A stretch of 7,455 nt of DNA from Thermoplasmata archaeon (GTDB lineage Archaea; Thermoplasmatota; Thermoplasmata; Thermoplasmatales; B87-G9). The notes under the pieces were generated by a model. It saw nothing but the letters and a program-made list of their open reading frames with translations. It had not been told where the DNA came from and did not search any database. Position numbers and translations under genes: made by a program. Below, piece after piece: positions 1-6,138 of this stretch. The stretch is from positions 1 to 7,455 of the forward strand of contig QMSR01000042.1 in NCBI GenBank assembly GCA_003649695.1. Reading direction: 5' to 3'. Position 1 is the first letter of the stretch; each line of letters begins with the position of its first letter.

Positions 1-45
1 GCGGTCGTCACGGGCTACGTCCCGCCCAGGAGCAGGCTCCTATGA
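1..45 (+). CDS. 3' end of an unidentified upstream gene (partial)
   Basis: Frame 1 from the window edge gives 14 sense codons and a TGA stop at 43-45. Thirteen of the 14 codons end in G or C, the strong third-position bias of the real genes here; the other two forward frames do not show it. The peptide ends in VPPRSRLL. Nothing identifies the product. An inverted repeat (AGGAGC, 2-nt gap, GCTCCT) at 28-41 lies over the last codons and could be chance or a weak transcript-end hairpin. The stop lies just before the TATA-like element of the next gene, so tandem genes with separate promoters are plausible. Confidence 0.35.
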   Translation, partial: AVVTGYVPPRSRLL

Positions 46-49
46 GAAC

Positions 50-57
50 TTAATAAT
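50..57 (+). promoter_or_regulatory. TATA-like box upstream of the phosphoribosyltransferase gene
   Basis: TTAATAAT stands out in very GC-rich DNA. Its centre lies 36 bp before the ATG at 90. With the usual archaeal spacing of about 26 bp, transcription would begin near 80, leaving a leader of about 10 nt. This argues against the in-frame TTG at 57, which falls inside the element. No experimental start is known, so this rests on sequence and geometry alone. Confidence 0.5.
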
Positions 58-89
58 TGGAGCAGCCATATTCCTTCAAAGGGAACAGC

Positions 90-764
90 ATGAGTGTGAA
101 GCTGTCTCAGCTCGAGAAGGTCAGGTGCGAGCTGGTCTCCTGGCAGGATATCGAGCGTTGGACCAAGGACGTGGCCCTGAAGGTGAAGGCTAGCGGCTAC
201 AGGCCCGACGTCATCGTGGGCCTCGCCAGGGGTGGCCTGGTCCCGGCGAGGCTCCTCTCCGACTACCTCCTCATCAAGGACCTCTACGCCGTGAAGACGG
301 AGCACTGGGGCATCACGGCCACGCCCGACGGGAGGGCGAGGCTGACCCAGACCCTGGGGGCGGACGTCAAGGGGAGGAAGGTGCTCCTGGTGGACGACAT
401 CACCGACACGGGTCAGAGCCTCAGGCTCGCCTACGAGCACGTCTCCTCCCTGGGCCCGGAGGAGGTCAGGACCGCCACCATGCTCCACATCTCCCACTCC
501 AAGTTCGTCCCGGACTACTACTCCGTCCTCGTGCCCGCCGAGCAGTGGACCTGGTTCATCTTCCCCTGGAACCTATACGAGGACCTGAGGAACCTGATCT
601 CGAGGGCCCTGAAGGTTGCGCACACGATCAAGGACATAAAGGCCGTGATGAGGGAGAGCTTCTACATAGACGTCAAGGCATCCCTCATAAAGGAGGTCCT
701 CCTGGACCTCGAGGAGAGGGGCATTGCGAGGAGAAGGGGGAATCGGTGGGAGCTTGCTCGCTGA
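90..764 (+). CDS. PRPP-binding phosphoribosyltransferase (COG2236/Gpt-like)
   Basis: A 224-residue soluble type I phosphoribosyltransferase, expected to transfer the phosphoribosyl group of PRPP to a nucleobase in purine salvage. The PRPP loop is textbook: VLLVDDITDTGQS at residues 98-110, with two acidic residues after a hydrophobic strand. The GLARGGLVPARLL segment (44-56) is the usual N-terminal phosphate/PRPP-side element, and a Trp-rich WTWFIFPWN block (153-161) is typical of archaeal COG2236 members. Residues from about 175 to the end lie beyond the catalytic fold; LLDLEERGIARRRGNRWEL looks like a small winged-helix end. The ATG at 90 is preferred over the in-frame TTG at 57 because that codon overlaps a TATA-like box. 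The 3' end overlaps the next gene by 11 bp, so the two are probably co-transcribed. Base specificity (hypoxanthine, guanine, xanthine) cannot be read from sequence. Confidence 0.9.
   Translation: MSVKLSQLEKVRCELVSWQDIERWTKDVALKVKASGYRPDVIVGLARGGLVPARLLSDYLLIKDLYAVKTEHWGITATPDGRARLTQTLGADVKGRKVLLVDDITDTGQSLRLAYEHVSSLGPEEVRTATMLHISHSKFVPDYYSVLVPAEQWTWFIFPWNLYEDLRNLISRALKVAHTIKDIKAVMRESFYIDVKASLIKEVLLDLEERGIARRRGNRWELAR
745..750 (+). promoter_or_regulatory. Ribosome binding site (GGTGGG) for the UbiD-family gene
   Basis: GGTGGG lies 3 nt before the TTG at 754, inside the last codons of the preceding gene. GGTG matches the anti-Shine-Dalgarno tail of archaeal 16S rRNA. It is the reason for choosing 754 over the in-frame TTG at 724. 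Nearly the same string, GGTGGGAG then TTG, precedes the DUF1614 gene start at 6851. Confidence 0.5.
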
Positions 765-2007
765 CTGGGCCGGGGCCGCGGGGGAGGTCCTGAGCCTCGA
801 AGCGGGCCTCCGGGACGTGCCCCGCATCCTCTTCCGTAATCGGCACAGGCCGGTGTGCGTCAGGGTCGGGGGGTGGACCCTCTACGGGAACCTCTGGCAC
901 GACAAGGCATCGGTTTCCAGGGCCCTAGGAGGGGACCCCCTGTCCCTCCTCTGGGGAGCCGCGAGGGGGCCGAGGGAGCCCCCTAGGGCGGAGGGCCCCT
1001 GGAAGGAGGAGCTCGCGGGGGACGCTCTGGAGAGTCTCCCCATCCCCAAGTTCTTCAAGGGGGACGGGGGCAGGTACCTGACCTCCGCCATCGTAATCGC
1101 CAGGTCCCGGGACGGGCACGTGAACGCCTCCTACCACAGGATGATGCTCCTTGGGGGTAGCAGGGCCGCCATGAGGGTCGTCGAGGGGAGGCACCTCCAC
1201 AGGATCCTGCAGGAGGGAGGAGGTCGCATGCTCATCGCGGTCGGGGGCTCCCTGCCCCTCATGCTGGCGGCGGCCACCTCGGTGCCCTGGGGGGTCTCGG
1301 AGCTCTCGGTCGCGCACGCGCTGTCCATGGCTGCCCTGCGGAGGCCCGAGCCCGTTGCGGAGGTGGAGGGCCTCCCGGCACCGGTCTCCAGCCCCATCAT
1401 CATGGTGGCCAGGACGACCGGGGAGCTGGCCAGGGAGGGGCCCTTCCTGGACCTCACCTGGACCTACGACAGGGTGAGGGAGCAGCCGGTGGTGGAGGTG
1501 GAGAGGATCCTCATCGCGGAAAAGGAGCTCTACCTTATCCTGCCGGGCGGCCCCGAGCACAAAGTCCTCATGGGCCTGCCCAGGGCCTCCTACATCTGGG
1601 GGTCCCTCAGGGAGGCGGGGATAGAGGTGGTGGACGTGGAGCTCACCGAGGGCGGCTGCGGCTGGCTCCACTGCGCGATATCCATCAGGAAGAGGAGGGA
1701 GGACGACGGGAGGAGGGCCCTCGAGATCGCCTTCAGGGCCCATAGGTCCCTGAAGCACGCAATCGTCGTGGACGAGGACATAGACGTGTCGGACCCCAGG
1801 GCCCTGGAGTGGGCCATAGCGACGAGGGTGCAGTTCGACAGGGATTCCATTATGTTCAGGGAGAGGGGCTCGTCGCTGGACCCGAGCTCGGGGCCCGGGC
1901 ACGAGACCTGCAAGGTGGGGATCGACGCCACCAAGCCCCTGGGCTCGGCTGGGTTCGAGCTCTCCTTCAGAGAGGAGAATCTTGAAAAGGGAGACACCCA
2001 TTTTTAA
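754..2007 (+). CDS. UbiD-family prFMN-dependent decarboxylase; candidate anhydromevalonate-phosphate decarboxylase
   Basis: A 417-residue cytosolic enzyme expected to use prenylated FMN made by a UbiX partner (not in this window). It has the short archaeal length; E. coli UbiD is near 500. Family landmarks run in order: LPIPKFFKGDGGRYLTSAIV (95-114), NASYHRMMLL (124-133), the EGPFLD block (228-233), VVDEDIDV and a C-terminal KVGIDATKP. Compared from memory with Aspergillus Fdc1, metal ligands N168, H191 and E233 map to N124, H147 and E183, and catalytic R173, E277 and E282 map to R129, E228 and D233, with near-identical spacing. Asp in the last place is also seen in E. coli UbiD. All key residues are thus present. 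Archaeal UbiD homologues of this type include the decarboxylase of the modified mevalonate pathway (trans-anhydromevalonate 5-phosphate to isopentenyl phosphate); that role is inference. The gene overlaps the preceding gene by 11 bp. An earlier TTG at 724 would add 10 Gly-rich residues. Confidence 0.92.
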   Translation: MLADWAGAAGEVLSLEAGLRDVPRILFRNRHRPVCVRVGGWTLYGNLWHDKASVSRALGGDPLSLLWGAARGPREPPRAEGPWKEELAGDALESLPIPKFFKGDGGRYLTSAIVIARSRDGHVNASYHRMMLLGGSRAAMRVVEGRHLHRILQEGGGRMLIAVGGSLPLMLAAATSVPWGVSELSVAHALSMAALRRPEPVAEVEGLPAPVSSPIIMVARTTGELAREGPFLDLTWTYDRVREQPVVEVERILIAEKELYLILPGGPEHKVLMGLPRASYIWGSLREAGIEVVDVELTEGGCGWLHCAISIRKRREDDGRRALEIAFRAHRSLKHAIVVDEDIDVSDPRALEWAIATRVQFDRDSIMFRERGSSLDPSSGPGHETCKVGIDATKPLGSAGFELSFREENLEKGDTHF

Positions 2008-2021
2008 GGCAGTGATCGAGG

Positions 2022-2768
2022 ATGCTGAAGGCCAGGATCGAGGCTAGGGATCTTAAGGAGGTCGTGAACACGCTCCTGGCCCTGGTGGACGAGGCCAATT
2101 TCGAGGTCACCAGGGAGGGGATAAGGACCAGGGCCATGGACGTGAGCAGGATTGCCATGATCATGCTGGAGCTCCCGCCCAGTGCCTTCCAGGACTTCGA
2201 CTTCGCCGAGGAAAAGGCTGAGCTGGGCATCAGCCTGGACAAGGTGAAGGAGGTCCTGAAGGGGGCCAGGGCCTCGGACATCATTGAGATCTCGGTCCCG
2301 GATCCGACGATGATAGAGTTCGCCGTGGGGAACGTGAAGAGGAGGATAAGGCTCCTAGGGGCCGAGGAGGTCAAGACCCCCAAGGCCCCCGTCTTCGAGT
2401 TCACCGCAAAGGCCGAGCTCTTCAGGGAGGAGTTCATGAAGTTCCTGAACTACGCCGACGACATCTCGGACCACATCGTGATAGAGATGAAACCGGGGCA
2501 GCTGAGGCTCTACGCCTCGGGGGAGGGCGAGATGGAGGAGGTGGAGCTCACCCTCACCGAGGACCAGCTGCCGTACATCGACGTCCAGGAGGAGGCCAGG
2601 GCTATGTACACGATCGAATACATCATGGCGGTCATGAAGGCCGCATCCTCGGCGGACAGGGTAACGCTCAAGATCAAAACGGACCACCCAATGGAGATGG
2701 AGTTCACCGTCTGCCGCGGGGCCGGTACCGCGAGGTTCCTCCTCGCACCCAGGATCTCAACAACCTGA
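2022..2768 (+). CDS. pcn: DNA polymerase sliding clamp PCNA
   Basis: A 248-residue archaeal PCNA, the ring that tethers replicative polymerase and PIP-box partners (RFC, ligase, Fen1, RNase HII) to DNA. Length is typical. The N-terminal domain carries RAMDVSRIAMIMLELP (37-52), the archaeal form of the clamp signature. The interdomain connector lies around AEEVKTPKAPVFEF (114-127). The second domain ends with DRVTLKIKTDHPMEMEF (212-228) and the C-terminal RFLLAPRI (238-245), where partners dock. The start fits the family N-terminus (MLKARIEARDLK). The gene begins 14 bp after the UbiD-family stop; GAGG directly before the ATG is a poorly spaced ribosome site. A T-rich ATTTTTAAG at 1999-2007 lies too close (about 19 bp) to be a standard TATA box, so readthrough from upstream is the likelier expression route. 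The last 65 bp overlap the convergent beta-helix gene. No second PCNA is seen here, suggesting a homotrimer. Confidence 0.97.
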   Translation: MLKARIEARDLKEVVNTLLALVDEANFEVTREGIRTRAMDVSRIAMIMLELPPSAFQDFDFAEEKAELGISLDKVKEVLKGARASDIIEISVPDPTMIEFAVGNVKRRIRLLGAEEVKTPKAPVFEFTAKAELFREEFMKFLNYADDISDHIVIEMKPGQLRLYASGEGEMEEVELTLTEDQLPYIDVQEEARAMYTIEYIMAVMKAASSADRVTLKIKTDHPMEMEFTVCRGAGTARFLLAPRISTT

Positions 2769-4743
2769 GCCAGGCGCCCAGGGCGGGAGCCGCCCAGGTC
2801 AGGATCCACAAGGGCGAGGGCAACTCCTCCAGGACGACAGACCTCTCAGTGAAGGAGCCATCCGGCGACCAGCCCTCGAGCAGGGCGGGACCCGGGAGGG
2901 CCCTCCCACCCCTGGACAGGACCCCCCAGGGCCTGAGCCAAATCAGGGTGTAGTTGCCTAGGACCTGGAAGTGGAGACCCGAGTGTACCACGCGCATTGG
3001 GGTGCCCGCGGGACCCGGGTCCGCGAGGGGGGCTTCGTCCTCGTACCCCGACACCCGGAACGGCACGTCCAGGATGCCGTCGCCGTCCTCGTCCACGTGA
3101 GGCGCCCATGACCAGTAGTTCCCGGTCCCGTCGGTCAGCCTGATGTTGCCGCTGAGGCTCAGATACTGCGGGGGCCCTATCACGGTATTCCCGTGGAAGG
3201 AAATCTCGCCCCTGAGATAGAGGGTCCCCCTGGCGTCGATCACGTTGTCAGCGATCTCCAGGTCGAAGGAATTAACCACTAGGCTGCTGGAGATGAGGTT
3301 TCCCGAGACGACCCCCCCGTAGGCGGAGATAACAACGCCCTTCGGGGCGACGAGGGCGTTGTCAGCGATCCTCACGTCCCTGCCCTCGACCAGCAGGGCA
3401 TAGGTGGAATCCGAGCCGAGGTAGCATCCGGTGAGGTTGAAGTGGTTCACATTCGCCTGCAGTGCGGCATCGTGGGAGACGACCGAGGAGTTCATCAGCC
3501 AGAAGTAGCTCCCCCCGAGCGCCAGCTTACCCTCTACGGACGCGTTCTCCACGTAGACCCAGGTGGAGTCCCTGCTCCCGACGATCGCGCTCCCCGCCAG
3601 GTCCAACAGGCTGACGTTGTAACTCCGCACGACCGAGAGCTCTAGGGACTCCGCCCGGAGCCCCAGGAGGAGGGCGTCCGTGGTCTCCACCATGGAGATG
3701 GCGGTGTGGGAGACGCTGAGGTTCTCCATGCGCAGGTACCTGCAGGAGAGCACCTCAATTTCGGAGTCCCCGATCCTCGAGTCCTCCAGCACGACCTCCC
3801 TGGGGCTGGAGGCCGTCACCAGGGCCGAGGAGATCGAGACGTTGGACACCAGGAGGGAGGACTCCTCCGCGTACAGGGTCGCGTTCAGGAGGAGGGCATC
3901 CTGGACCGAGAGCTCGGACCAGGAGGCGTTTATCAGGCCCGAGACGGAGGCGTTCCCTATCAACAAATGGGAGCCCTCGGCCCTCAGGCTCCGAAAGCTG
4001 GTCGCCTTCAGAACCCCCCTGGCGTCCAGGAGGTCGACGATTTCCAAGGTGGAGTCGGAGACGAGGATCCCCGTGGAGGTCGAGGAGAGGTTCCCGATGA
4101 GGGAGTCCTGGACGGAGACCGTCCCTGCGTGGTAGGCGATGAGGTTGGGTATCGCGGCGTCCACGATGGTGACGTTTTCCGCGTAGTCCAGGATCGTTTT
4201 CCCGTCGTTGTCGAGTCCCGAGACCAGGACGTCCCTGGACAGGGAGATCCTGGCCAGGCCGCCCCCGAGGGAGAGGCCGGAGGCGAGGATCCTCGAGGAG
4301 TCCAGGATGAAGAGCGAGATGCCCTCGGCGGAGACGGAGATGTTGTGTAGATGCACGTAGGCAGAGTCCTGGATGAGGATCCCCGCCCTACCCAGGACGG
4401 TAACGTTCTCCAGGGTCACGAAGGCCACGCTCACGAGCCTGATGCCCGTGCCCTCCTCCGCCACGATCGTGCAGTTCCTCACCACCAGGTATGCGGTGGT
4501 GCCGATGACGGTCACGGCGTCCCCGAGCTCCGCCCTCACGGTGAGGTTCTCCATGACGTAGGGGTCCCAGGGAGTGCCGCTGCCCCGGGACACTCCGTGT
4601 TCCTCGTCCAGGTCCCCGTTCCCGACGATGTAGATGGGCCCCCTCTCGGAGGCCGAGGCTTGGGGGAGGAGGAGAAGGAGGACCACGAGGATGGCGAGGT
4701 GGCGCGGGGACCGGGATTTGAACCCGGGCGGGCGCGAGCCCAT
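2704..4743 (-). CDS. NosD-like right-handed beta-helix surface protein, membrane-anchored
   Basis: About 679 residues from the ATG at 4743. The order is: basic N-terminus, hydrophobic run LAILVVLLLLLP, likely signal cleavage after ASA (near 31), an opening PIYIVGNGDLDEEHG and GSGTPWDPYVMENLTV typical of archaeal NosD-like proteins, then about 470 residues of short hydrophobic-polar beta-helix turns, and the closing GNYWSWAPHVDEDGDGILDVPF (541-562), a NosD-type end with a calcium-loop-like Asp cluster. A short C-terminal domain follows, then a Trp-rich membrane helix (about 644-662) and a basic tail, so the body should face outside. Sixteen N-X-S/T sequons suggest heavy N-glycosylation. Such proteins bind or process polysaccharides; the substrate is unknown, and no copper or nitrous-oxide genes support a true NosD role. 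The start is uncertain: 4743 lies inside the tRNA-Ser gene, an in-frame GTG at 4788 lies at the tRNA 5' end, and the only start clear of the tRNA, GTG at 4686, leaves a signal of about a dozen residues with no basic region. The 3' end overlaps PCNA by 65 bp. Confidence 0.82.
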   Translation of the reverse strand: MGSRPPGFKSRSPRHLAILVVLLLLLPQASASERGPIYIVGNGDLDEEHGVSRGSGTPWDPYVMENLTVRAELGDAVTVIGTTAYLVVRNCTIVAEEGTGIRLVSVAFVTLENVTVLGRAGILIQDSAYVHLHNISVSAEGISLFILDSSRILASGLSLGGGLARISLSRDVLVSGLDNDGKTILDYAENVTIVDAAIPNLIAYHAGTVSVQDSLIGNLSSTSTGILVSDSTLEIVDLLDARGVLKATSFRSLRAEGSHLLIGNASVSGLINASWSELSVQDALLLNATLYAEESSLLVSNVSISSALVTASSPREVVLEDSRIGDSEIEVLSCRYLRMENLSVSHTAISMVETTDALLLGLRAESLELSVVRSYNVSLLDLAGSAIVGSRDSTWVYVENASVEGKLALGGSYFWLMNSSVVSHDAALQANVNHFNLTGCYLGSDSTYALLVEGRDVRIADNALVAPKGVVISAYGGVVSGNLISSSLVVNSFDLEIADNVIDARGTLYLRGEISFHGNTVIGPPQYLSLSGNIRLTDGTGNYWSWAPHVDEDGDGILDVPFRVSGYEDEAPLADPGPAGTPMRVVHSGLHFQVLGNYTLIWLRPWGVLSRGGRALPGPALLEGWSPDGSFTERSVVLEELPSPLWILTWAAPALGAWLRLLRSWVRGGTSRYRPRGRR
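2764..2803. repeat. Inverted repeat at the PCNA stop codon
   Basis: A perfect 6-bp stem (GGGCGG 2781-2786, CCGCCC 2790-2795) with a GAG loop lies inside an outer pair, CCTGA (2764-2768, containing the PCNA stop) with TCAGG (2799-2803). It could form a nested hairpin at the end of the plus-strand transcript. No T-run follows, which most archaeal terminators need, and the stretch also encodes the beta-helix protein's C-terminus, so the pairing may be a by-product of GC-rich coding sequence. Confidence 0.25.
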
Positions 4744-4786
4744 CGGCTTAGCAGGCCGACGCCCTACCTGGCTGGGCCATCCCCGC
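4703..4786 (-). tRNA. tRNA-Ser, anticodon GCT (reads AGC/AGU)
   Basis: A complete class II cloverleaf of 84 nt including the discriminator base. The acceptor stem GCGGGGA/TCCCCGC pairs at all seven positions. The anticodon stem TCGGC/GCCGA encloses loop CTGCTAA, giving anticodon GCT (complement of 4750-4752). The long variable arm has a GGGC/GCCC stem with a TCGC loop, as expected for serine. The T-arm is CCGGG-TTCAAAT-CCCGG. The discriminator is G, the archaeal serine identity base, and CCA is not encoded. No intron is present. A TATA-like element lies 25-30 bp upstream, inside the 3' end of the mutase gene, and the beta-helix gene follows at once downstream on the same strand and overlaps the tRNA if it starts at 4743. 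Confidence 0.97.
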
Positions 4787-4809
4787 ACCGTGCTGGATAT
4801 CCCGACCCC

Positions 4810-6138
4810 CTATAATGGATTTTCGTTCATGGCCCTTTCGAGGATCCTCATGCCCAGTTCCGAGAGCTCCCCGGCCCTGCCCTCGTCGGGACCCTCGCTG
4901 TAGACCCTGATCACGGGCTCGGTGCCAGAGGGCCTGATCAGGAGCCAGGAGGCGTCAGGGAAGACGACCTTGTACCCGTCCACGTCCAGGATCTGGTTCT
5001 CCCCCATCTCGGCCCTCAGGATCTCCCCCACCCGGGCCATGACCGAGGGCATCCTCTCCCGGGGGCAGGGGACGGCCCTCCTTACCTGAGCCCTGGGCGG
5101 GAACTCCGAGTGCACCATGCCCAGGTCCCCGCCCGTGACCTTGAGCATGTAGAGGGTGCTGAGGACCGCGTCCCCCCAGAGGAAGCCGTCCCTGACGAAC
5201 ATGTACTTGCCCGTCTCCTCGTAGGCGAAGTCTGCCCCGTTCACCCTGGAGGCGTGCGCTATTTCTGGTGGCCCGATCCTGCACCACACAATCCTGAGGC
5301 CCAGCCTCGAGGCGGCCTCCACTATGGTCCCCGAGGAGTTGATGGGTGTGACGATGGTGGAGCCCCTCCTGGCGTAGCGGGAGGCGAAGAAGGCCCCGAC
5401 GGAGTTCTCGTCCAGGGGGCCGTCGCGGTGCACGAAGACAACGCGATCGGCGTCCATGTCGGTGAGGATCCCCACGTCCGCGCCCTGCATGACGGCCTCG
5501 AGGATCCCCGCCCTGTCGCCCCTGGGCTCGGGGTGCCTCCAGGGGAGCCCGGTGCCGGAGCTCTCCACGTCCCTGACCCCTACGTCGAAGTAGTTCATGA
5601 TGGTCTGGAGGTACCTCGACAGGGAGCCCTCGGCCACGTCGGCGGCCACCGAGAAGCCCGAGGGGGGCTCCCCTATGAAGCCCTCAACCCTGGAGAGGTA
5701 GGCGTCCAGGGGAGGCGGCAGGGGGACGATCCTGCCACCCCCCTTGGGGGAGGGCGGGGAGTCTATGAGCTCCTCTATCCTCCTGCTCTCGTCCCAGTAG
5801 ACGTCAGCCCCTCCCTCGTCAATGACCACGATGCCCTCAATCTCGGGCGGGGTGTGGGATCCCGTCACCGCGACTGCGTGGACCCCCATGTCGACGGCCG
5901 CGGAGGCGGTCATGGGGAGGGTGGCGACGTCTATGTCGTACGCGGTCCCCCCGGCCTCCGCGATCCCGGAGGCCAGAGCGTCCTTCACCATCCTGGAGCC
6001 CTTCCTGGTGTCCCTGGAGATCAGGACCTCCCCGTAGAGGGCCCCCAGGGCCAGGCCCACCCGCCTGGCGAGGGCGACGGTGATCTCCCTGTTGGTGAAG
6101 CCCCTGATGCCGGCGGTACCGAAGTACTTCAGCCTCAT
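4810..6138 (-). CDS. Alpha-D-phosphohexomutase family enzyme (PMM/PGM/GlmM type); candidate phosphopentomutase
   Basis: A 442-residue cytosolic phosphosugar mutase, normal family length. It moves a phosphate between the C1 and C5/C6 positions of a sugar through a phosphoserine. Motifs in order: KYFGTAGIRG (4-13) at the N-terminus; active-serine loop VTGSHTPPEIEG (91-102), S94 being phosphorylated; metal loop TDMDADR (226-232) with Asp 227, 229 and 231; sugar loop YEETGKY (306-312); and phosphate loop RPSGTEPVIRVYSEG (402-416). Variants: the serine loop has TGSHTP rather than TASHNP, the metal loop DMDADR rather than DGDGDR, and the sugar loop lacks the usual GG before EE. These hint at a non-standard substrate. 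The ATG overlaps the deoC stop by 4 bp (ATGA), with GGAGA 7 nt upstream, so the two are translationally coupled; this context favours phosphopentomutase, as reported for a PGM/PMM homologue in Thermococcus kodakaraensis. Phosphomannomutase or phosphoglucosamine mutase remain open. Confidence 0.92.
   Translation of the reverse strand: MRLKYFGTAGIRGFTNREITVALARRVGLALGALYGEVLISRDTRKGSRMVKDALASGIAEAGGTAYDIDVATLPMTASAAVDMGVHAVAVTGSHTPPEIEGIVVIDEGGADVYWDESRRIEELIDSPPSPKGGGRIVPLPPPLDAYLSRVEGFIGEPPSGFSVAADVAEGSLSRYLQTIMNYFDVGVRDVESSGTGLPWRHPEPRGDRAGILEAVMQGADVGILTDMDADRVVFVHRDGPLDENSVGAFFASRYARRGSTIVTPINSSGTIVEAASRLGLRIVWCRIGPPEIAHASRVNGADFAYEETGKYMFVRDGFLWGDAVLSTLYMLKVTGGDLGMVHSEFPPRAQVRRAVPCPRERMPSVMARVGEILRAEMGENQILDVDGYKVVFPDASWLLIRPSGTEPVIRVYSEGPDEGRAGELSELGMRILERAMNENPL
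4811..4816 (-). promoter_or_regulatory. TATA-like box for tRNA-Ser, inside the mutase stop region
   Basis: Minus-strand ATTATA lies 25-30 bp before the first base of tRNA-Ser, the expected archaeal TATA position, and is a rare AT-rich spot in its surroundings. It covers the last leucine codon and the TAG stop of the mutase gene, so one sequence does both jobs. Predicted transcription would begin at about 4786-4788, at or 1-2 nt before the mature tRNA 5' end. Confidence 0.62.

Noticed and set aside
57..59. TTG start giving 11 extra residues to the phosphoribosyltransferase
   Set aside because: It lies inside the TATA-like box and has no ribosome site; the ATG at 90 fits promoter spacing better.
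645..651. GTGATGA as box C of a C/D guide RNA
   Set aside because: No CTGA box D lies at a suitable distance downstream, and the motif is inside a confident coding region.
1395..1404. Minus-strand ATGATGA as box C of a C/D guide RNA
   Set aside because: No CTGA follows within about 50 nt on that strand; it is the reverse of a Pro-Ile-Ile-Met coding stretch.
925..2001. A 358-codon minus-strand open frame opposite the UbiD-family gene
   Set aside because: The UbiD frame has all family motifs in order; the antisense product is Pro/Gly/His-rich with no recognisable domain.
1999..2007. ATTTTTAAG as a dedicated TATA box for PCNA
   Set aside because: Its centre is only about 19 bp from the ATG, which would put the transcription start inside the gene; it also forms the end of the UbiD-family gene (TTT TAA).
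2764..2803. Hairpin as a firm transcription terminator for PCNA
   Set aside because: No T-tract follows and it lies in coding sequence of the opposite gene; it is kept only as a low-confidence inverted repeat.
4703..4786. tRNA-Ser as the attachment site of an integrated element
   Set aside because: No second copy of the tRNA 3' end and no integrase gene are visible in the window, though the far end of an element could lie outside it.
3442..4815. Several plus-strand open frames opposite the beta-helix gene
   Set aside because: They are antisense to a frame with signal peptide, sequons, GNYW block and membrane helix; their peptides look like random translations of GC-rich DNA.
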